This document shows positions 1 to 6,562 of a stretch of DNA of 34,429 bases, one piece after another. The notes under the pieces were generated by a model. That model searched no databases and was not told the DNA's origin. It saw nothing but the letters and a program-made list of their open reading frames with translations. This stretch comes from Paludibacteraceae bacterium (lineage in GTDB: Bacteria > Bacteroidota > Bacteroidia > Bacteroidales > Paludibacteraceae): NCBI GenBank assembly GCA_017938155.1, contig JAGBCD010000030.1, forward strand, positions 1 through 34,429, in the 5' to 3' direction. Position numbers and translations under genes: made by a program. Each line of letters opens with the position of its first letter. Positions within the stretch are counted from its first letter, which is position 1.

Positions 1-32
1 TGGGGGTGACAGACCCCTCCGCCCTGCGGGCA

Positions 33-53
33 CCTCCCCTAACTTAGGGGAGG
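33..53. repeat. Palindrome at the outer edge of the left-end repeat
   Basis: CCTCCCCTAA is followed by a single C and then TTAGGGGAGG, a perfect 10-bp inverted repeat around one base. A smaller hairpin (CCGC, CCT, GCGG) lies just before it, around 18-29. The palindrome overlaps the start of the 96-bp inverted repeat. The right-end copy keeps only the inner arm (GGGGAGG) and then diverges, so the outer arm is not part of the shared unit. Confidence 0.7.
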
Positions 54-142
54 AGTTGTGAGTGATGAAACCTTGAAACAGCGAAGCGGTGAAACAAGCA
101 TCTCTGATGCGTGAAACTTTGAAACTTTGTAGCAATCGTTCG
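47..142 (+). repeat. Left copy of the 96-bp terminal inverted repeat
   Basis: Read base by base, this segment equals the reverse complement of 34323-34418 with no mismatch in 96 positions. It contains GAAAC repeats, the mini-hairpin GCGAAGC and the hairpin GCATC-TCT-GATGC, and runs into the first tandem module at 129. No ORF with coding character overlaps it: the short minus-strand ORFs here merely translate the periodic repeat. It is probably one copy of a multicopy intergenic element. If the window is a whole contig, such a repeat would explain why it ends here. Confidence 0.9.
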
Positions 143-251
143 ACCCAAAGGGGAGATAAGTAGCAATTGTTCGAGCGAATGCGAGATAAGTAGTAATCGT
201 TCGACCCAAAGGGGAGATAAGTAGCAATCGTTCGAACCGAAGGTGAGATAA
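129..251 (+). repeat. Four tandem 30-31 nt mini-hairpin modules
   Basis: There are four head-to-tail units at 129-159, 160-189, 190-220 and 221-251. Each starts GTAGCAATCGTTCG (one substitution in units 2 and 3) and ends GAGATAA. The middle varies, but always forms a short stem-loop inside a GA...GA frame: CCC-AAA-GGG, GC-GAAT-GC, CCC-AAA-GGG and ACC-GAA-GGT. The stems change on both sides together, so pairing is kept. There is no unique spacer, so this is not CRISPR. Two more modules, inverted, lie at 34276-34336. Confidence 0.9.
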
Positions 252-381
252 GAATTAAGAAAAAAGCAATATTTGCATTGGATGCTATTTGAACAAGAAT
301 GAAATACTACCAAAGGTAATCAATTAAATAATGTACGTGATGAAATGCTGAGTAAAAAATAATGACAAAATAGTAAAAATA

Positions 382-413
382 TTTGTATGAATAAAAAAAA
401 AGTAGTATCTTTG
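382..413 (+). promoter_or_regulatory. Bacteroidota-type promoter of the 600-3293 gene
   Basis: A -33 element TTTG (382-385) is followed by 20 nt and a -7 element TATCTTTG (406-413), matching the Bacteroidota sigma-ABfr pattern TTTG/N19-21/TAnnTTTG in full. Transcription should start near 420, giving a leader of about 180 nt before the ATG at 600. The leader contains a small GAAC-GT-GTTC palindrome at 541-550 but no riboswitch that I recognise. The stretch 252-381 is AT-rich and shows nothing else. Confidence 0.8.
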
Positions 414-599
414 CGCCGATATTGATTTTGTGTATCTGTGTCGTAATGGTTTAACGGGATATTGATATTGCGATGAACTAATTAAGAACATTAAAACAAA
501 ACTAAATATTATTTTTATTTAACGGGAACAAATTCACGCGGAACGTGTTCTGCACGAAAGAGTTACCAATTATTAACCAAATTAATCATAAATACATTT

Positions 600-3293
600 A
601 TGAAAAAATTAACAGTTTTATTTGCGGCAGCGTTATTTGCAGTTTGCTCATTTGCATCTACTGTAACTTACGTTTACCCAGAAGGTGCCGTTACCAATGC
701 TTATGGTTGGTGCGACAAGAATGACATGTGGATGGATTGGTGTACAGATGTATGCGCACACTTTGGAAGAGATTTGTCTTTGGTAGTTCCATTGGATTCT
801 GCTAAAGCAGCTAGTGCCAATTATGTGGCAGATAAACTGACTCCATCAAACGTTGGTACAGGTTATAACGGTTTCTTTGAAAGTGAAACCTACAAAGCTA
901 AGTGGGGTGCACTTGGTGATTATGTTATCGCAGTTCAACATGGACAATTTCTTGAGGGTGTAATCAATCCTGGAAACGGTCAAGTAGTTCCTGATTTGGA
1001 TTATACAAAAGGTGATGCTTATTGGCGTATGGCATTGAACTCTTTCTGGTTGGAGTCTATTCGTTTGTCTTGGCCATATTCTGGTGATTTTTCCATCGCT
1101 GGTCAACCTGCTGCTTTCATGAAAGGTATGAAGATGGGTTTCTGTGCTACAACTAACTACACAGACACTACCGCGTTCATCCTTGGCGAGCCTTTCAAAG
1201 AGGGCGAGAGCTTCTTGGGTTGGTATGCTACTGCTGATTTCTCAGGTAAGAAACTTACTTATGATGAGATCGTTGCTTTGGCTAAAGCTGGTGACGTTAC
1301 CATTTATGCTAAGATGGGTGAATACATTCCTAACTGCGAAGAGTTGTGGGGAATGACTCCAGATACAGTTGACGTTAAGGTTGCTACCAAAGCTGCTGGT
1401 ACAGTTACTTATGTAAATGGTGGACAATTCTACATCCAAGATGCTTATGCAGGTATGTTGTGCTACACATCAAATCACGGATTGGTAGAAGGTGACGTTG
1501 TTACTCTCTCAGGTAACCTTGTTCTTTACAATGGTTATCCAGAATTGACAGACATCGATGTTGAAGGTATTGTTAAGGATGGTAATAATCCTGTTGCTGC
1601 TCCTGTTTTGAACCTTTCAGATCTTTCTGCTTCAATGAAGGGCCGCTTGTTCCAAATCGTTACTTTGCAAGGTTTGAAACTTGAGTCTGCTCAAGATACT
1701 AAGTTGTTCTTCGTTTCTTCTGGTGACACTGTTCAATATTACAACAAAGCTATCAAGGCTGCTGACTACACTGTAGGTAAAACTTATGACGTAACAGCTG
1801 TTGTTACCCAATATAAGGGTGAAGTTCAATTGGCTGGTGATCCTGCTAAGATTACACGTTCTGCTACTGCTGGTGTTGATCCTTCTGTTTACGCAGTTAT
1901 CAAGGCTGAGAACGAGAACAATCCTGGTGACACTATCACTTATACTATCACAAGTGATTGGTTGTATTCAGTTAACATGAATAACTGGAATGCTAACAAA
2001 CCTAACCCAGTTGCTGAGCAATGCCGTGGTATGGTTGTTAAAGATGGTATCCTTTACTTGACCTATCGTTCAAACAATACTCCTGCTATCGGTGACTTGA
2101 AGCTCGTTCGTTACGATGCTGCGACTGGTGTGAAGATGGACGACCTCATGCTCAAAGAGTATATCTTTAGAGAGGTAGCTGATGGTTCAGATAGTGCTAA
2201 AGCAACTCGCGTTGACACAGACGAATCAACAGGTATTGCATACCTCAAGGAGGATTATAAGTGGAACTATGCTGAGTTTACAAGTGATGCTTATATATTT
2301 GGTCCTAATACTGATATGCGTATGGACGATGCTGGTAACATCCTCGTTGCTAACCTTCCTACAGAAGGTCACGTATATCAAATCTGGAAGATTGATGAGA
2401 AGACTGGTGAAGGTGAATTGGTAGTTTACATGGGTGGTAACTCAGGTGTAACTGACTTCGCAGCTCGCTTCCCAGATGATCCAGCTATTCGTCTTGACCG
2501 TTTCGACGTAGTAGGTGACGTTACTGCTGATGCTGTTATTATGGCTCCATCACAAAACTCAAGCAACGTTTACCAAATGGATATTTTTGATGGTAAATGG
2601 GATGGTGAAGGATGGCACATCATTTGCAACAATGGTGATCCTGCAGTTGCTTTCTCATACAGCCCACGTATTGAGGTTGTTGACGATGGTGAAGCATTCT
2701 ATGTTGACGGTTTCGCAACTTTCCCTGAGTTGTTCGATATCGAAGGTAACTTGCTCGAGAGCTTCAACGGTACATTTGATGAGGCTGGTGAATCTATCAA
2801 CCCAAGTTGCTTAGAGCTCCTCTACTCAAAGAATGCTATTTCTTCTGGTACTGGTGTTTGTGGTGTACATGAGTTCATGTGCGGTGGTGCTTACTTCTTC
2901 GCAATGGCTGGTAATAGCTACGAAGGTAGCGATACCTCTATCCCAAGTTCAACCAAAGTGTTCCGTTTCAAAGATGGCAACCGTCACTTCTATGAGATGA
3001 TGTTGGCATGGGAACTTGCAGACAATGGTTTTGGTAATGTTAAGAATGCTCAATTCAACTATGTACAAGCTTCTGTAGTAGTTGACGAATTGACAACTGA
3101 GTTGTATGTATATGCTGCTGAGAATGGTATTGGTAAATATACTATCAAGGCTTCTAAATCAGTAGAGGAAGAAACTGCTTTGGATAAAGTAGGTGCTGAG
3201 AACAACGACGTTATGAAAGTGGTTCGTGATGGTAAAGTTTATATCGTTCGCAACGGTGTAGTTTATACTATCATGGGTCAAATGGCTGAATAA
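600..3293 (+). CDS. Exported propeller-like surface protein with short C-terminal tail
   Basis: Function unknown; 897 residues. Residues 1-19 (MKKLTVLFAAALFAVCSFA) are a clear signal peptide. About 20-190 is an unrecognised Cys/Trp-rich domain, and about 190-240 resembles an InlB-type repeat (GESFLGWY...). About 255-420 looks like an OB-fold or DUF5689-like beta domain (GQFYIQD, EGDVVTLSG). About 430-860 contains RGMVVKDGILYLTYR and repeated beta blades, as in DUF4623-like propeller proteins of Bacteroidota. The last 26 residues (K-x3-DGKVYIVRNGVVYTIMGQ) match the tail of the next two proteins. Codons are strongly biased (GGT, GCT, GTT, AAC, CGT), the promoter is perfect and an intrinsic terminator follows, which together suggest high expression as a single-gene unit. 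The gene call is sure; the role is not. Confidence 0.93.
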   Translation: MKKLTVLFAAALFAVCSFASTVTYVYPEGAVTNAYGWCDKNDMWMDWCTDVCAHFGRDLSLVVPLDSAKAASANYVADKLTPSNVGTGYNGFFESETYKAKWGALGDYVIAVQHGQFLEGVINPGNGQVVPDLDYTKGDAYWRMALNSFWLESIRLSWPYSGDFSIAGQPAAFMKGMKMGFCATTNYTDTTAFILGEPFKEGESFLGWYATADFSGKKLTYDEIVALAKAGDVTIYAKMGEYIPNCEELWGMTPDTVDVKVATKAAGTVTYVNGGQFYIQDAYAGMLCYTSNHGLVEGDVVTLSGNLVLYNGYPELTDIDVEGIVKDGNNPVAAPVLNLSDLSASMKGRLFQIVTLQGLKLESAQDTKLFFVSSGDTVQYYNKAIKAADYTVGKTYDVTAVVTQYKGEVQLAGDPAKITRSATAGVDPSVYAVIKAENENNPGDTITYTITSDWLYSVNMNNWNANKPNPVAEQCRGMVVKDGILYLTYRSNNTPAIGDLKLVRYDAATGVKMDDLMLKEYIFREVADGSDSAKATRVDTDESTGIAYLKEDYKWNYAEFTSDAYIFGPNTDMRMDDAGNILVANLPTEGHVYQIWKIDEKTGEGELVVYMGGNSGVTDFAARFPDDPAIRLDRFDVVGDVTADAVIMAPSQNSSNVYQMDIFDGKWDGEGWHIICNNGDPAVAFSYSPRIEVVDDGEAFYVDGFATFPELFDIEGNLLESFNGTFDEAGESINPSCLELLYSKNAISSGTGVCGVHEFMCGGAYFFAMAGNSYEGSDTSIPSSTKVFRFKDGNRHFYEMMLAWELADNGFGNVKNAQFNYVQASVVVDELTTELYVYAAENGIGKYTIKASKSVEEETALDKVGAENNDVMKVVRDGKVYIVRNGVVYTIMGQMAE

Positions 3294-3305
3294 TAGTCTA
3301 TCCTT

Positions 3306-3340
3306 AGAGGTGGGGCAGGTTTGCTCCACCTCTTTTTTTT
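3306..3340 (+). terminator. Intrinsic terminator after the 600-3293 gene
   Basis: AGAGGTGG pairs with CCACCTCT, with further inner pairing of GCA with TGC, and eight T residues follow (3333-3340). It begins about a dozen bases after the stop codon. This is a textbook stem plus T-run and closes the first transcription unit. Confidence 0.88.
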
Positions 3341-3371
3341 ATTTTATATACTGATTATACCTTATATATAT

Positions 3372-3406
3372 AGTGCCTTAACTATCTTTTGGAGTGCCTT
3401 AACTAT
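3372..3406 (+). promoter_or_regulatory. Direct repeat with 21-bp period, candidate operator
   Basis: AGTGCCTTAACTAT occurs twice, at 3372-3385 and 3393-3406, with the same face of the helix presented every 21 bp (two turns). It lies 78-112 nt before the amidase-fusion gene. No perfect TAnnTTTG element is present. The nearest candidates are TATCTTTT at 3383-3390 and TTTG (3388-3391) followed by TAAGATTTG. The arrangement suits an activator or response-regulator site that compensates for a weak promoter, which is inference. Confidence 0.45.
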
Positions 3407-3483
3407 GATAAGATTTGTTTGCATGTTGAGAAAGTCAATGACATTCTCCCTTGAGAAGATAATAATGTAACAATATATATAAT

Positions 3484-6471
3484 ATGAAAAACACAATTTT
3501 TACTATTCTTTTTTGTGCACTTTCTTTGAGTGCTTTTGCTCAAATCCGTGTGATTAGTGACCAACGAATATGCGATGGTTTTTATCCACAGATTTCCGAA
3601 GATGGAACCAAGATCGCTTATTTGCAAGCCGAAGATCAGTCTTATTATCAACCTACGAAGGGTGATTTGTATGTAGATAATGATGAACTCAAACTTAATC
3701 TGTATCGCAATGGTGTCAAAACTATTTTGACCCCTGACGGAGCAGATGAAAAATATATTTGGGCATCTCTTTCACCCGACAAAACAAAGATTTTGTATCA
3801 CTCACGCAGAGGTACCTCTATATGTGACTTGCAAGGCAAGCATCTTCAGTACCTTGGTCATCTCAATGCACCTGTATGGTACGGAAATGATTATGTGGTA
3901 GGTATGCATGATGAGAGTGATGGACACGTTTATCTTTCTTCTATTCTGGCTATTTACGAATTGTCAACGGGTATTGAGACCGTGCTTACGGAGCCTCAAT
4001 CGATGGCGATGTATCCTTCTGTATCCAGCAAGCATGGACGTATTGCGTACAACACCTTGGACGGAGAGGTTCGTATGTTGCAACTCAACTTGTCTGAGGA
4101 ACCTATTTCAAAGGTATTACCTAAGGCTGTATTGGGTGTTGAAGAGAGAACAATGCCAGAGAGCGTAAAGCGTATCGTAAAAGGCAATCGCCAACCTTCA
4201 AGCGTGAAAATCTATATCAATCCTGGACACGGTGGACATGATTCAGACGACCGTCCAATGCATATCTATCCATTTGCATCGGGTGATCCTAATAGTTTCT
4301 GGGAGTCCAACTCCAATTTGGATAAGGGTCTTGCATTGGATACGATGCTTACCAAGTTAGGTTTTCAAACAACGATGTCTCGTAAGACCAATACTACTGC
4401 GGATGACTTAAGTTTGAGCGTTATCGTTGCCGAAGCCAATGCATTCAAGGCAGACTTCATGCTATCTATTCATAGTAATGCGGGCGGACCAAGCAACTAT
4501 ATTTTACAATTGTATGCGGGTGTTGATGTGGGAGATACGCATGTCTATCCTACCGCTACTCCTTGTTCAGATGAAAGCCGTATCATATCAACAGTGATTG
4601 CCAACAATCAATATCTAAATACCATTACCCCTTGGACCAACAATCCTACTATTCGTGGTGATAAGACATTTGCTAGAACAGCCATGGGATGGAGCAATGG
4701 TTATGGTGTATTGCGTGGTTTGAAAGTGCCAGGAACCATTTCTGAAGGCTCAATGCACGACTATATTCCTCAAACTTATCGTTTGATGAACTTTGACTTC
4801 AAGAAACAAGAAGCGTGGTACTTTGCACGTTCATTCTATTCCTATTTCTGTGGCAAGACCATGCCAAATGGTGTGATAGGTGGACAAGTCCGTGATGCTA
4901 ACCTCAAACAATTGTTCCCTGACAAAGCAGGTACGAAGGCTGTCATCCGTATTAGAAACTCGCACGATGAGCGTGAACCTATTATGGGTGCTAAGGTTTC
5001 TTTGATACAAGGAGACAAGGTCTTGAAAACATATATAACAGACTCATTATACAATGGTGTATTCTTCTTCTGGGATTTAACACCAGGTACATACAAAGTA
5101 AGAGCGGAGAAGGAGCATTATTATGCATTGGAACGTGAAATTGTTGTTTCAAACGACTCATTGCATTGCGAGACGATGCTTGTTTCTTTGTGTCGTGAGA
5201 CCAGACCCGAGGTGGTTACGTATTCACCTTGTCCAAAAGACATCACCGACTCTGTGGAGGTAAGTGAGAAAGTGATATTGGACTTCAACTGGGATATGCT
5301 TGAAGAACCTACAAAAGCTGCGTTCTCTATCAGTCCAGCTATAGAAGGTACGTTGACGTTCGAGAACTCACAACGCAGATTGGTATTTACACCAGCCAAA
5401 GCATTTGAGCCTGGAGTGGAGTACACTGTTACTTTGGCTAAGACTGCTTGTCATCCAGATGCTAACTATCCTAACACGTTGGCAGAAGATTTTGTTATCA
5501 AGTTTAGAACCAAGAATAGATCAGGCTTGCAATTGGTTCAAGCTTATCCTGCTAATGGAGCTACCAACGTATCGCTCAATCCTACGATCATGCTTGTCTT
5601 CGATGCTCCTCTTGCATCTACTGCCAAGACGCAAGCTAGCAAGGAGTTTGAGATAACAGATGATAATGGATTCTCTTATGCTCCTACTTCCAGACAGTTT
5701 ACAGGTAATACTGTTCCAGAGCCTTATGGTTCTGCCAACTTTGAAGTGAGTGAGACACTCAAACCCAATACCGAATATACTTTGACCATCAAGACGCTTT
5801 TGATGGACCTCAACGAAGTACATATTCTTAATCCTATCAAGATTAAGTTTACTACAGGTTCAGGAGAAGCTGAAAATATCGAAGGTGCTATCATCAACCC
5901 GCTTGACTCTTTGTTCTTCTTGCAGAATGTAGAGAAGTCAACTGCAGTTGCTAAGAAAACCATTACATTGGCCAAGTCCACAATGATTCAAGGCAAGGGT
6001 AGTAACAAGGTCGTTTATAAGTTTGGTGAGAGTGAGGATACTCCTGCTATCTTCTTGTCTCCAAAAGACTTGACTTATATCTATACTTCCAATCATGCTT
6101 TTGGTATAGATATCTATGGTGACTTGAGTTACAATAATGTGTATGCAGAGTTTGCAACGGATGGTGATATTCACCTTATCAAAATAGGAGAGATGGACTT
6201 TGTAGGATGGAAACATTTCTCCGTTGCATTGACTGAACTTCCCAAGGATGTAGAATTCCAATTCATGGGACTTAAGATAGAGCATTCGGGCAATATCTTG
6301 TCTTCAACGGGTGAACTTTACTTTGATGCAATTCGTCGAGTAGATAATCCACAAACGGGATTGGAACATATCAACCTACTGCCAAAAGAAGACAACAAGT
6401 TTATACACAATGGTAGGTTGTATATCCGCCACGAAGGACAACTATATGATGCACAGGGTAATGCCCAATAA
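3484..6471 (+). CDS. Exported N-acetylmuramoyl-L-alanine amidase with propeller and Ig-like domains
   Basis: Predicted to cut the bond between muramic acid and the stem peptide in peptidoglycan. Residues 1-19 are a signal peptide. About 20-205 is a TolB/WD40-like propeller (IRVISDQRICDGFYPQISED). About 240-458 is an Amidase_3 domain with all expected residues: His249 (PGHGGHD), Glu274 (FWESNSNL) and His330 (SIHSNA) as zinc ligands, and Glu421 (GTISEGS) as the catalytic Glu. Then follow a carboxypeptidase-regulatory-like domain (about 460-575), two Big_5/SbsA-type Ig domains (about 580-800), a beta-rich domain, and a short tail (K-FIHNGRLYIRHEGQLYDAQG). At 995 residues it is far larger than plain amidases. 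It is probably co-transcribed with the next gene, 91 nt away. The tail suggests it acts outside the cell, not in its own division. Confidence 0.9.
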   Translation: MKNTIFTILFCALSLSAFAQIRVISDQRICDGFYPQISEDGTKIAYLQAEDQSYYQPTKGDLYVDNDELKLNLYRNGVKTILTPDGADEKYIWASLSPDKTKILYHSRRGTSICDLQGKHLQYLGHLNAPVWYGNDYVVGMHDESDGHVYLSSILAIYELSTGIETVLTEPQSMAMYPSVSSKHGRIAYNTLDGEVRMLQLNLSEEPISKVLPKAVLGVEERTMPESVKRIVKGNRQPSSVKIYINPGHGGHDSDDRPMHIYPFASGDPNSFWESNSNLDKGLALDTMLTKLGFQTTMSRKTNTTADDLSLSVIVAEANAFKADFMLSIHSNAGGPSNYILQLYAGVDVGDTHVYPTATPCSDESRIISTVIANNQYLNTITPWTNNPTIRGDKTFARTAMGWSNGYGVLRGLKVPGTISEGSMHDYIPQTYRLMNFDFKKQEAWYFARSFYSYFCGKTMPNGVIGGQVRDANLKQLFPDKAGTKAVIRIRNSHDEREPIMGAKVSLIQGDKVLKTYITDSLYNGVFFFWDLTPGTYKVRAEKEHYYALEREIVVSNDSLHCETMLVSLCRETRPEVVTYSPCPKDITDSVEVSEKVILDFNWDMLEEPTKAAFSISPAIEGTLTFENSQRRLVFTPAKAFEPGVEYTVTLAKTACHPDANYPNTLAEDFVIKFRTKNRSGLQLVQAYPANGATNVSLNPTIMLVFDAPLASTAKTQASKEFEITDDNGFSYAPTSRQFTGNTVPEPYGSANFEVSETLKPNTEYTLTIKTLLMDLNEVHILNPIKIKFTTGSGEAENIEGAIINPLDSLFFLQNVEKSTAVAKKTITLAKSTMIQGKGSNKVVYKFGESEDTPAIFLSPKDLTYIYTSNHAFGIDIYGDLSYNNVYAEFATDGDIHLIKIGEMDFVGWKHFSVALTELPKDVEFQFMGLKIEHSGNILSSTGELYFDAIRRVDNPQTGLEHINLLPKEDNKFIHNGRLYIRHEGQLYDAQGNAQ

Positions 6472-6495
6472 TACATCTGGCTTACGAAACATACT

Positions 6496-6533
6496 ATTCC
6501 TAATCCGCAGGTATTGTTCTGCGGGTTGGGAAT
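6496..6533 (+). terminator. Strong hairpin between amidase and phosphodiester glycosidase genes
   Basis: ATTCCTAATCCGCAG (6496-6510) pairs along its full length with CTGCGGGTTGGGAAT (6519-6533), including two G-T wobbles, around an 8-nt loop. No T-run follows and no promoter element is visible before the next ATG. It may be a partial terminator, a processing site or an RNA stabiliser within a two-gene transcript. Which of these is not decided by sequence. Confidence 0.5.
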
Positions 6534-6562
6534 AAATATAAAAAACTTAATTCTTTATAACA

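Noticed and set aside
129-251. CRISPR-like array of four 30-31 nt repeats
   Set aside because: The units follow each other without spacers, variation is inside the units, and there are no cas genes.
39-313. Minus-strand ORFs of 62 and 89 codons at the left end
   Set aside because: They translate the tandem repeat modules into periodic peptides in shifting frames and have no independent coding sign.
420-599. Riboswitch in the long leader of the first gene
   Set aside because: Only a small palindrome (GAACGTGTTC) is visible; no known aptamer motif, and the protein is not a typical riboswitch target.
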